From: Comamonadaceae bacterium
GTDB taxonomy: Bacteria > Pseudomonadota > Gammaproteobacteria > Burkholderiales > Burkholderiaceae_C
Assembly: GCA_947478725.1 (NCBI GenBank)
Contig: CANJWZ010000001.1
Coordinates: forward strand, 62,001-126,000
Length of the DNA: 64,000 nucleotides
Direction of reading: 5' to 3'
Below the pieces are notes generated by a model. That model did no database searches, had not been told where the DNA came from, and saw only the letters and a program-made list of their open reading frames with translations. The position numbers were made by a program, and so were the translations under genes. Below, piece after piece: positions 1 to 7,369 of this stretch. Within the stretch, counting starts at the first letter, position 1; the number at the start of each line of letters is the position of its first letter.

Positions 1-173
1 GACGGTATCGCATGCAGATCCATGGCCCGATGCGCCTGGTGGCGGTGCAGATAAATGGTCACACTGGCGATGGTGATGTGGGTCGTCACCAGTGCATACA
101 AAATAATTTGCCACCAACTCGCAGCCAACAGTCCGTGCGCCAGCCAGTCCAGTGCGGCATCAAACAAGATCAT
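1..173 (-). CDS. acyl-CoA desaturase, N-terminal part (cut by window edge)
   Basis: An ATG at 171-173 on the minus strand opens a reading frame that runs off the left edge of the window, giving 57 residues. The peptide has a hydrophobic first segment and then HRHQAHRAMD, which matches the first histidine box of membrane-bound delta-9 type fatty acid desaturases. These enzymes use a di-iron centre held by three His boxes to introduce a double bond into an acyl chain in the inner membrane. Only the first box is visible here. The 217 bases between this start and the next gene (174-390) are AT-rich and should hold its promoter; I see no further gene there. Confidence 0.75.
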   Translation of the reverse strand, partial: MILFDAALDWLAHGLLAASWWQIILYALVTTHITIASVTIYLHRHQAHRAMDLHAIP

Positions 174-390
174 AAGAATCCTTTAAACATTCCATCAATA
201 CAAATAAGCGGGCCCTGCATGAAGTCTTATTCGGACGCCACCAGCTCATCTTGATCACAAACACCATTCTATGCCGATCAGTGCATAACGCCTAACTGGG
301 TCCAGCAGCTTTTCAGCTGCTGCCAAAATGCCGATACTCACCTAAAAACCGTTAAATTTTGACTATTTGCTGTTATTTTTTATTAAAACA

Positions 391-1644
391 TCACGACTTT
401 TGCCAAACCGCCGCAAAGAAACCGTCGGTCTGGTGCAGGTAAGGCCATAAGCGCAGATAGGGGCCGCTGCACAGTTTTGCTGCGTTTTCAACACCCGCAT
501 GGGTCAACAAAGGGGCTACTTCAAGGACGTTAAAGTCTTTGTTAGCGCTTGTAAATGCCTCGGCAATCGCCTCGTTTTCTTCGCGCAACACACTGCAGGT
601 GGCATAAACCAGCCGCCCGCCTGGCTTTAAAAGCCGTGCGGCACTCTGCAAGATAGCGGTTTGCTTGGCCACCAGTTCTTCAATCGCCTTGGGGGTTTGG
701 CGCCACTTCAAATCGGGGTTGCGGCGCAAAGTGCCCAGGCCAGAGCAAGGTGAATCGACCAGAACCCGGTCAATCTTGCCGGCCAAGCGCTTGATGCGGT
801 CGTCCCGCTCATGGGCAATGGCCACGGGGTGCACATTCGACAAGCCGCTGCGCGCCAGCCTCGGCTTGAGAGCCGCCAGCCGATGGCCCGATGTGTCAAA
901 CGCATACAAGCGCCCGGTGCTGCGCATGGTCGCGCCGATTGCCAGTGTTTTACCGCCTGCGCCTGCGCAAAAGTCCACCACCATCTCGCCGCGCTTGGCC
1001 TCGACCAACAGCGCCAGCAATTGCGAGCCTTCGTCTTGCACCTCGATCGCGCCCCGGGTAAAAGCGTCGAGTTTGCCGAGTTGAGATTTATCCGCCAGCC
1101 GCAAACCCCAGGGCGAATAGGGCGTGGCCTCCGTCTTCAGCCCAGCCTTGCTGAGTTCTTTTTGAATGTCAGCGCGCTTGTCTTTTAAGGTGTTGACACG
1201 CAGGTCCAGCCCGGCTGGCGCATTCAGGCTTTCTACCAGCGGCCAAAAATCGTTGCCGAGTTGCGTTTTGAGCGGCTCGACCAGCCAGTTGGGCAGGTTG
1301 TGGCGGTGCAGTTCCATCAGGTCTTCGGTTTTGACCTGGTCACAGCGTTTGAGCCAGTCGATTTCCTGATCTGTCAGCGCCGCCAGCAAAAACTCGCGGT
1401 CGGCAGCAAAGCCAAGAATCGCCAGCCGCCGCTCCGGCGCACCGTGGCCATGCTGAGCCAGATAGGTAAAGAGGTTTTTCTTGCGCAGCACCGCGTAAAC
1501 GGTTTCAGCCAGCGTGGCACGCTCACGCGGGCCGAGCCGGAACTCGCGGAAATACTTCGACAACATCATGTCGGCGGGCTGGTCAAATTTAAGAACGTGC
1601 TTGAGTAAATCGGAGCAACTGTCGAGAAGGGCTTTAGGATGCAT
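391..1644 (-). CDS. RsmB/NOP-family RNA (cytosine-C5) methyltransferase
   Basis: This is a 417-residue SAM-dependent methyltransferase predicted to methylate C5 of cytosine in RNA. The SAM site is DFCAGAGGKT (about residues 224-233). The two family cysteines are present: Cys300 in the PC motif (VDSPCSGLGT) and Cys350 in the TC motif (VYATCSVLRE). The first 140 residues form the helical NusB-like or family-specific N-terminal part. I chose the ATG at 1644 (MHPKALLDSC). Longer in-frame starts at 1653 and 1689 would run closer to, or into, the divergent DUF1653 gene at 1671. Whether it is RsmB itself (16S C967) or a paralogue cannot be decided from the sequence. Confidence 0.88.
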   Translation of the reverse strand: MHPKALLDSCSDLLKHVLKFDQPADMMLSKYFREFRLGPRERATLAETVYAVLRKKNLFTYLAQHGHGAPERRLAILGFAADREFLLAALTDQEIDWLKRCDQVKTEDLMELHRHNLPNWLVEPLKTQLGNDFWPLVESLNAPAGLDLRVNTLKDKRADIQKELSKAGLKTEATPYSPWGLRLADKSQLGKLDAFTRGAIEVQDEGSQLLALLVEAKRGEMVVDFCAGAGGKTLAIGATMRSTGRLYAFDTSGHRLAALKPRLARSGLSNVHPVAIAHERDDRIKRLAGKIDRVLVDSPCSGLGTLRRNPDLKWRQTPKAIEELVAKQTAILQSAARLLKPGGRLVYATCSVLREENEAIAEAFTSANKDFNVLEVAPLLTHAGVENAAKLCSGPYLRLWPYLHQTDGFFAAVWQKS

Positions 1645-1670
1645 AACCCCCATTGTCCCATTCGTGCCCC

Positions 1671-1919
1671 ATGTCAGAACAACTCCCACCTTTGATCACC
1701 ACACCGCCAGGTGTCTACAAACATTACAAAGGCATGCTGTATGAAGTGATCGGCACGGTGCGCCACAGTGAAGATTTAAGCCCGATGACGCTGTACCGCG
1801 CCTTGTATGGCGAGCACGGCCTGTGGGTGCGGCCTGCGGCGATGTTCAACGAAGACGTGGTGATTGACGGTGTGCAGCAGCCGCGCTTCCAGCTTCAACC
1901 CACCCGGCAAGCTGATTAA
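1671..1919 (+). CDS. DUF1653 domain protein
   Basis: This 82-residue protein has the layout of the DUF1653 family: an early PPGVYKHYKGMLYEVIG segment, then RHSEDLSPMTLYRALYG, then a WVRPAAMF segment. The family is small, widespread in bacteria, and has no established biochemical function. The start at 1671 is preferred over an upstream in-frame ATG at 1653, because it leaves 26 bases to the divergent methyltransferase start. The two genes probably share a very short divergent promoter. Confidence 0.8.
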   Translation: MSEQLPPLITTPPGVYKHYKGMLYEVIGTVRHSEDLSPMTLYRALYGEHGLWVRPAAMFNEDVVIDGVQQPRFQLQPTRQAD

Positions 1920-1943
1920 GCGCATTCAAGATTCCTTGCCTAC

Positions 1944-2034
1944 CAGCCGCGGCCGCAGAACCGGCTTTGCCGGGCTGCAGGCGCAACGACCCCTCGGGGG
2001 GCAGCGCAGTACGCAAAGCGACAAGCGTGGGGCC
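1944..2034 (+). repeat. interspersed repeat family B, copy 1
   Basis: This is an intergenic copy of a GC-rich element containing GGCTTTGCCGGGC, then CCCCTCGGGGGGCAG, then AAGCGTGGGG. The CCCCTCGGGG core is self-complementary and should form a hairpin. Related copies lie at 7675-7742 (inverted, inside a gene), 31690-31776 and 52586-52680. Here it fills most of the gap between the DUF1653 gene and prfC. Confidence 0.7.
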
Positions 2035-2061
2035 ATGCCGCGTCACCGATAATCGCGGGCT

Positions 2062-3687
2062 ATGTCCTCACCTCACGAATTCACTGAAATAGAAAAACAG
2101 GTCAAGCGCCGCCGCACGTTTGCCATCATCTCCCACCCCGACGCGGGTAAAACCACGCTGACCGAAAAACTGCTGCTGTTCTCGGGTGCGATTCAAATTG
2201 CGGGCAGCGTCAAAGCCCGCAAGGCCGCGCGTCACGCGACGTCCGACTGGATGGAAATTGAAAAGCAGCGCGGCATTTCAGTGGCGTCATCTGTGATGCA
2301 GATGGAGTACCGCGATTGCGTGATCAATTTGCTGGACACGCCGGGCCACCAGGACTTTTCAGAAGACACCTACCGCGTTTTAACCGCGGTTGATGCGGCA
2401 TTGATGGTGATTGACGCAGCCAACGGCGTCGAGCCGCAAACCCGCCGCCTGCTGCAAGTCTGCCGGGCACGCGGCACGCCGATTTTGACCTTTGTCAACA
2501 AGATGGACCGGGAGGTGCAAGACCCGATGACGGTGATGGACGAGATCGAACGCGAACTCGGTATGGCCGTTGTGCCATTCACCTGGCCTGTGGGCATGGG
2601 CAAACTTTTCCACGGTGTGTACGACCGCCGGGAAGACCGGATGCGCGTTTTTAGCCCCGGCGAGGACAAAGCCGGCGGTGACGATGAAATCTTGTCCGGC
2701 TTACACAATGCAGCAGCGGCCAAACGCTTTGGCGCCGAATACAAGCAGGCGCAAGACGAGATAGAACTGGTGGCCGGTGCCACGCCCGAGTTTGACCGCG
2801 ACCTGTTTTTGGCAGGCAAGCAAACGCCGATGTTCTTTGGCTCGGCGATCAACAACTTCGGTGTGCAGGAGGTGCTCGATGCACTGGTCGACTTGGCCCC
2901 GGCCCCGGCAGACCGCACGGCGATGCAGCGGGTGGTTCATCCAGAAGAAAAAAAATTCTCAGGTGTGGTCTTCAAGATCCAGGCCAATATGGACCCCGCC
3001 CACCGCGACCGGATTGCGTTTTTGCGCGTGGCCAGTGGCGAGTTCACGCGCGGCATGCGGCTGAAGGTGGTACGCAGCGGCAAAGAGCTGCGCCCCAACA
3101 CGGTGGTGAGCTTCATGAGCCAGCGGCGCGAGTTGCTCGACACCGCTTTTGCAGGCGACATCATCGGCATCCCCAACCATGGCGTGCTGCAGCTGGGCGA
3201 CACGCTGACCGAAGGCGAAGCGCTGCAATTTACCGGCTTGCCGTTTTTTGCACCCGAAATGTTCCGCGCCGTGGAGGTGGCTGATCCACTTCGTACCAAG
3301 CAATTGCGCGCCGGCTTGACGCAGCTGGGCGAAGAAGGTGCGATTCAGGTATTCAGGCCGATTGCGGGCTCGCTGCTGCTGCTCGGTGCGGTGGGGCAGT
3401 TGCAGTTTGAGGTGGTGGCGCACCGGCTGGAGCATGAGTACGGTGTCAGGGCGCGCATCATGCCCAGTAACTTCAACCTGGCCCGCTGGGTAACGAGTGA
3501 CGACCCCAACGAGTTGAAAAAATTCATGGACGCCAACGCGCACCGCGTGGCGCTCGACGCGGTGGATGCCCCAACGCTGCTGGTAGACCACAGCGCCACG
3601 CTGCGGGCGGTAGAGCAGCAATGGCCAAAAATCAGGTTTCATGCTTTGCGTGAACACGCAGGGCTGGTTTTTCAGTCCAAGATGTGA
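2062..3687 (+). CDS. prfC: peptide chain release factor 3
   Basis: This 541-residue translational GTPase removes RF1 or RF2 from the ribosome after peptide release. It is a full-length member (E. coli RF3 is about 530 residues). Visible GTPase motifs are SHPDAGKTT (P-loop, about residues 24-32), DTPGHQDF (G3, near residue 94) and NKMD (G4, residues 146-149). The C-terminal part carries the RF3-type LGAVGQLQFEV segment rather than the EF-G domain IV. The gene stands alone, with a family B repeat just upstream. Confidence 0.96.
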   Translation: MSSPHEFTEIEKQVKRRRTFAIISHPDAGKTTLTEKLLLFSGAIQIAGSVKARKAARHATSDWMEIEKQRGISVASSVMQMEYRDCVINLLDTPGHQDFSEDTYRVLTAVDAALMVIDAANGVEPQTRRLLQVCRARGTPILTFVNKMDREVQDPMTVMDEIERELGMAVVPFTWPVGMGKLFHGVYDRREDRMRVFSPGEDKAGGDDEILSGLHNAAAAKRFGAEYKQAQDEIELVAGATPEFDRDLFLAGKQTPMFFGSAINNFGVQEVLDALVDLAPAPADRTAMQRVVHPEEKKFSGVVFKIQANMDPAHRDRIAFLRVASGEFTRGMRLKVVRSGKELRPNTVVSFMSQRRELLDTAFAGDIIGIPNHGVLQLGDTLTEGEALQFTGLPFFAPEMFRAVEVADPLRTKQLRAGLTQLGEEGAIQVFRPIAGSLLLLGAVGQLQFEVVAHRLEHEYGVRARIMPSNFNLARWVTSDDPNELKKFMDANAHRVALDAVDAPTLLVDHSATLRAVEQQWPKIRFHALREHAGLVFQSKM

Positions 3688-3699
3688 CGTTTGCTGTCG

Positions 3700-3837
3700 A
3701 TGAACACCCCTGACGTCGACACGGAACAGCAGGACCGATACAAGCTGGGCCGCGACGAACTGATGGCCAAAATCGATGCCATTGAAGCACTGCCAGGCCT
3801 GCGCGCGCCCGTGCCGGACAACGCCGTACAGCGGTAG
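3700..3837 (+). CDS. possible 45-residue protein downstream of prfC
   Basis: A short ATG-initiated frame follows prfC by 12 bases and encodes a charged peptide (MNTPDVDTEQQDRYKLGRDE at its start) that ends in QR. I do not recognise it. The spacing would allow co-transcription with prfC, and the composition looks like a real small soluble protein, but there is no motif to support it. The bases that follow, up to the gene at 3954, contain nothing else I can identify. Confidence 0.3.
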   Translation: MNTPDVDTEQQDRYKLGRDELMAKIDAIEALPGLRAPVPDNAVQR

Positions 3838-3953
3838 CTGAAAGGGGCGGCGTTCAAGCCGTCAAGCGTGCCATCGACCCTTTTTGATGCTCTTTTAAGG
3901 CTTCATCCCAGATAATATCTAGACCAGCAGCTCCTGAAAACATAGCAAACACC

Positions 3954-5342
3954 ATGAAGCTCACAAAACCCTCACGGCAAATTTTGCGCATAGGCGCGGG
4001 TGCAGGCTACGCCGGTGACCGGATTCCCCCGGCCCTTGAGCTGGCCGAAAAAGGCGCGCTGGACTACCTGGTGTTTGAATGCCTGGCCGAGCGCACGATA
4101 GCGCTGGCGCAACTGCAGCGCAGCCAACACGCCCATCTGGGCTTTGACGCGATGCTGGCCGCGCGCATGCGGGCCGTCCTGCCAGCCTGCCTGGCTCAGG
4201 GGGTGAAAATCATCAGCAACATGGGCGCAGCCAATCCGCTGGCCGCTGGCCAGGAAGTGATTCGGGTGGCACGCGAGCTGGGCATTGAAAAACTGACCGT
4301 CGCGGTGGTGCTCGGCGACGATGTTCTGGCAACCATGCATCGTCAAACCGGTGATCAGCCCGACAGCCAAGATTTACCGCTGATGGACAGCAACCAGACC
4401 TTCGCCTCAATCGGCGCGGCCAGCATCTCCGCCAACGCCTACCTCGGCGCTGGCGAGATTGTGACTGCCCTGGCCCAGGGCGCCGATGTGGTCATCACCG
4501 GGCGCGTGGCAGACCCTGCGCTGTTTTTAGCCCCGCTGATTCATGAATTTGGCTGGGCGATGGATGACTGGGACAAGCTCGGCAAAGGCGTGCTGGTCGG
4601 TCATTTGCTGGAATGCTCGGGCCAGGTCACCGGCGGCTATTTTGCAGACCCCGGCTGGCGCGATGTGCCTGATTTGGCCAGGCTGGGCTTTCCGCTGGCA
4701 GAAGTCGCCAGTGACGGCAGCGCGGTGATCACCAAAGTGGCTGGTTCTGGCGGCTGCGTCACGATGCAAACCTGCGCGTCGCAACTGCTGTATGAAATTG
4801 AAAACCCCGCCGCCTACCTGCAGCCGGATGTGGTGGCCGACTTTTCAAACGTCACGCTGACCCAAGCCGGCCCAGACCGGGTGCAGGTGGGTGGCGCCAC
4901 AGGCAGGCAACGACCCGACCGGCTGAAGGTGACGGTCGGCCACCGCGACGGCTTTATTGGCGAAGGGCAAATCTCTTACGCTGGCCTGGGCGCGCAGGCG
5001 CGCGGGCAACTCGCGCTAGATGTGCTCAAACTGCGGCTGGCCGATGTCCAAGCGCTGGACAGCCGCTTTGAGCTGATCGGCGTGAACGCGATACATGGCC
5101 AGGATTTGGCACAGGGTTTGGCACAGAGTTATGCGCCGTATGAAGTTCGTGCGCGCGCGGCCATGCGCGTCGCCACGCGCGCTGAGGCCGAGCTGGTGGC
5201 CCACGAAGTCGAGGCCCTGTACATCAACGGCCCGGCCAGCGGGGGCGGCGTGACGCAATCGGTGCGCGAGGTGATTGCCGCCGCGTCCACGCTGATTCCG
5301 CGTGAGTGGGCAACAACATCCGTGACTTTGCTGGAGATTTAA
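3954..5342 (+). CDS. AtuA-family protein (acyclic terpene utilisation family, DUF1446)
   Basis: This 462-residue protein belongs to the AtuA/DUF1446 family, as judged from the N-terminal LRIGAGAGYAGDRIPPALEL and the conserved internal GRVADPALFLAPL and VAGSGGCVTMQT segments. The founding member is required for citronellol/geraniol degradation in Pseudomonas, but its reaction is not firmly known. Many AtuA-like genes lie outside terpene clusters. This copy overlaps the next gene at its stop codon and is followed by a TctC receptor, so the three probably form one operon for uptake and breakdown of an organic acid. No other terpene genes are present, so the substrate is unknown. Confidence 0.8.
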   Translation: MKLTKPSRQILRIGAGAGYAGDRIPPALELAEKGALDYLVFECLAERTIALAQLQRSQHAHLGFDAMLAARMRAVLPACLAQGVKIISNMGAANPLAAGQEVIRVARELGIEKLTVAVVLGDDVLATMHRQTGDQPDSQDLPLMDSNQTFASIGAASISANAYLGAGEIVTALAQGADVVITGRVADPALFLAPLIHEFGWAMDDWDKLGKGVLVGHLLECSGQVTGGYFADPGWRDVPDLARLGFPLAEVASDGSAVITKVAGSGGCVTMQTCASQLLYEIENPAAYLQPDVVADFSNVTLTQAGPDRVQVGGATGRQRPDRLKVTVGHRDGFIGEGQISYAGLGAQARGQLALDVLKLRLADVQALDSRFELIGVNAIHGQDLAQGLAQSYAPYEVRARAAMRVATRAEAELVAHEVEALYINGPASGGGVTQSVREVIAAASTLIPREWATTSVTLLEI

Positions 5343-5662
5343 TGTCAAACCAGGTACTGCTCAGAGACATCGCCTATGCGCGCGCCGGAGACAAGGGAAA
5401 CCGCTCTACCCTGTCGGTGATCGCCTATGAGATCCAGGACTTCCCCGCCATTGAGCGGCTGGTGACGGCCGAACGTGTCAAGCAACATTTCTCTGGCGTC
5501 GCCACTGGAAAAGTTGACCGCTATGTGCTGCCGCAGCTCGGGGCCTTAAACTTCGTGATGCATGACGCGCTGGGCGGCGGGGTGACACGGTCGCTGTGCC
5601 TGGACGCGCATGGCAAGTGTCTGGGTTCTGCCATCCTGAGCCTGGCCCTTGACCTGACCTGA
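5342..5662 (+). CDS. AtuA-associated small domain protein
   Basis: This 106-residue protein begins at an ATG that shares one base with the TAA of the AtuA gene (TAATG). In many organisms this sequence is the C-terminal domain of a longer AtuA-type protein. Here it is separate, with the typical AYARAGDKGNRSTLSVIAY start and the ALGGGVTRSLCLDAHGK end. It is presumably translationally coupled to the larger subunit and works with it. The reaction is unknown. Confidence 0.8.
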   Translation: MSNQVLLRDIAYARAGDKGNRSTLSVIAYEIQDFPAIERLVTAERVKQHFSGVATGKVDRYVLPQLGALNFVMHDALGGGVTRSLCLDAHGKCLGSAILSLALDLT

Positions 5663-5699
5663 ACGCGGGTCCATCCATGATTCTTAACCGGAGACAACT

Positions 5700-6659
5700 A
5701 TGAAATTTAAATCCCTGATACTGGCAACCTTGGTCAGCGTGTCTTGCGCTGCCTTTGGCCAGGCCTACCCCAACAAACCCATCAAGGCCATCGTGCCGTT
5801 TGCAGCAGGCAGTGCTACCGACCAGATTGGCCGCGCCTTTGCCGCCAAGATGAGCGAGACGCTGGGCCAGACCATCGTGGTTGAAAACCGGGCCGGCGTG
5901 AACGGCATGCTGGGCGCCGATGCGGTGGCCAAGTCGCCCGCCGACGGCTACACCATCTTGATTGGCACCAACAGCACCAATGCAGCGCTCAAAAGCCTGA
6001 TGAAAAAGCTGCCCTACGACCAGGACACCGCTTTTGCACCGCTGGGCTACATGGGTTCGCTGCCGCTGATCGTGGCGGTCAACAACGACGTGCCGGTTAA
6101 AACCCTCAAAGAGCTGATCGCCCTGGGCAAAACCAAGCCCGGCCTGCTGACCGTTGCCAGCGCCAGCACCTCGCAACTGGTGTCGTCTGAAATGCTGGCA
6201 GGCATGACAGGCATGGACGTCACCAGCGTGCCCTACAAAAGCGGCCCCGCCGCGATGACCGACCTGATTGGCGGCCAGGTGATGATGTTCACCGCTGACT
6301 TTGGCGTGATGTTGCCGCAAGTCAAAGGCGGCAAGGTGCGCGGTCTGGCCGTCACCTCGACCAAGCGTTCAGCCGCGATTCCCGAGCTGCCCACCGTCAA
6401 TGAAGCGCTGGGTTTGAAAGACTATGAGCTGATCGCCTACTTTGCGATGTTTGCCCCGGCTGGCACGCCAGCGGACATCATTGCCAAGCTCAACCAGGCC
6501 ATCAACGCTGCGGCGCAAAGCAAAGATATTCAGGAGAAATTTGCAAGCATCGGCTTTGCCGTCGAACCCGGCACACCCGAAGCGCTGGCCCAGCGCAGCA
6601 AGCTGGAAACCGCCAAATGGGCCAAAGCGATTGCTGCTGCCAAAATTGAACCACAGTAA
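5700..6659 (+). CDS. TctC/Bug-family periplasmic solute-binding protein (1)
   Basis: This 319-residue exported receptor has a signal peptide (MKFKSLILATLVSVSCAAFG, then QAYPNKPIKAIVPF at the mature start). The Bug fold signature VPFAAGSATDQIGR and the ADGYTILIGT segment are clear. Bug proteins bind carboxylates or other small organic molecules in the periplasm. Most are encoded without the TctA/TctB membrane subunits, as here. Position suggests that its ligand is the substrate of the AtuA pair. The last codons are part of a 15-bp tandem repeat. Confidence 0.9.
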   Translation: MKFKSLILATLVSVSCAAFGQAYPNKPIKAIVPFAAGSATDQIGRAFAAKMSETLGQTIVVENRAGVNGMLGADAVAKSPADGYTILIGTNSTNAALKSLMKKLPYDQDTAFAPLGYMGSLPLIVAVNNDVPVKTLKELIALGKTKPGLLTVASASTSQLVSSEMLAGMTGMDVTSVPYKSGPAAMTDLIGGQVMMFTADFGVMLPQVKGGKVRGLAVTSTKRSAAIPELPTVNEALGLKDYELIAYFAMFAPAGTPADIIAKLNQAINAAAQSKDIQEKFASIGFAVEPGTPEALAQRSKLETAKWAKAIAAAKIEPQ

Positions 6660-6688
6660 GTTGAGCCGCAGTAAGTTGAGCCACAGCA
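6644..6688. repeat. 15-bp tandem repeat, three units, across a stop codon
   Basis: Three adjacent 15-base units (6644-6658, 6659-6673, 6674-6688) follow the pattern AGTTGAGCCRCAGTA with a few changes. The first unit encodes the last residues of the TctC protein and its stop codon; the other two lie downstream. The unit length is a multiple of three, so each downstream unit also reads as a short peptide in the same frame. The array looks like slippage at the end of the gene. Confidence 0.75.
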
Positions 6689-6732
6689 AGGCAAAACGTC
6701 TGTTGTCAGGTCGTTTTGTGTCTTTCAGGTGT

Positions 6733-6788
6733 CTTTTAGGCCGCCAGCCCCATAGATACCTATGCGAGCAGCTATTTTTTAAATAGCA
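6733..6788 (+). repeat. interspersed repeat family A, copy 1
   Basis: This is an approximately 56-bp element reading from TTTTAGGCCGCCAGCCCC through GCAGCTATTTTTTAAATAGCA. It lies between the convergent ends of the TctC gene and the Lrp-type regulator, where its inverted repeat could act as a terminator in both directions. Related copies are at 35961-36017, 48279-48332, 57593-57649 and 61774-61830. Confidence 0.65.
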
Positions 6789-6798
6789 GAAAGCATTT

Positions 6799-7266
6799 TC
6801 AAGGCAGCCGCAATGGCAGTGCTGTCTTGTACTGAACCTGCTTGAGCGCAAAGCTGGAGCGGATTTTTTCAATGCCCGGTATGGGCGTGAGCTGGTTCAA
6901 AATGAATTTTTCCAGCGCGCCTATGTCGGCCACTGCCACGCGGATCAAATAGTCGCTGTCGCCGGTCATCAAATAGCATTCCATCACCTCGTCGTGCTCG
7001 ACGATGCGGCGTTCAAACTCGCTTAAGGCATCTTTGCTTTGGCTGCGCAGGCTGATGGAGATAAAGACGCTCAAACCCAGGCCGAGCGCTGCCGCGTTGG
7101 CAATCGCCACATATCGGTCAATCACCTTGGCGGCCTCCAGCGCCTTGACACGCGCCAGGCAGGGCGAGGGGCTCAAATGCACGCGCCGGGCGAGTTCGAC
7201 ATTCGACAAAGAGCCATCGCGTTGCAGTTCGTCAAGAATCTTTAAATCGAGGTTATCAAGCTGCAT
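6799..7266 (-). CDS. Lrp/AsnC-family transcriptional regulator
   Basis: This 155-residue protein has an N-terminal winged-helix domain (DLKILDELQRDGSLSNVELA) and a C-terminal RAM ligand-binding domain (VMECYLMTGDSDYLIRV). Lrp/AsnC proteins are octameric or dimeric regulators that sense amino acids. It is divergent from the AceE-type gene at 7370, with 103 bases between. The pairing recalls MdeR/MdeB of Pseudomonas putida, where an Lrp-type regulator controls a 2-oxobutyrate dehydrogenase E1. I infer that it controls that gene and itself from the shared AT-rich promoter region. Confidence 0.9.
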   Translation of the reverse strand: MQLDNLDLKILDELQRDGSLSNVELARRVHLSPSPCLARVKALEAAKVIDRYVAIANAAALGLGLSVFISISLRSQSKDALSEFERRIVEHDEVMECYLMTGDSDYLIRVAVADIGALEKFILNQLTPIPGIEKIRSSFALKQVQYKTALPLRLP

Positions 7267-7369
7267 TGGTTTTAAATTGTGTTTAAAGCAGCATATTATG
7301 CCGTTTTCATTGCGTTTACCTGCTTTTTAAGCAGCACCTTTGGCGTCTTGTTGCGTACAGTCACATGCC

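Noticed and set aside
5478..6320. 280-codon minus-strand frame
   Set aside because: It lies opposite the TctC (1) gene; the composition is that of a shadow frame.
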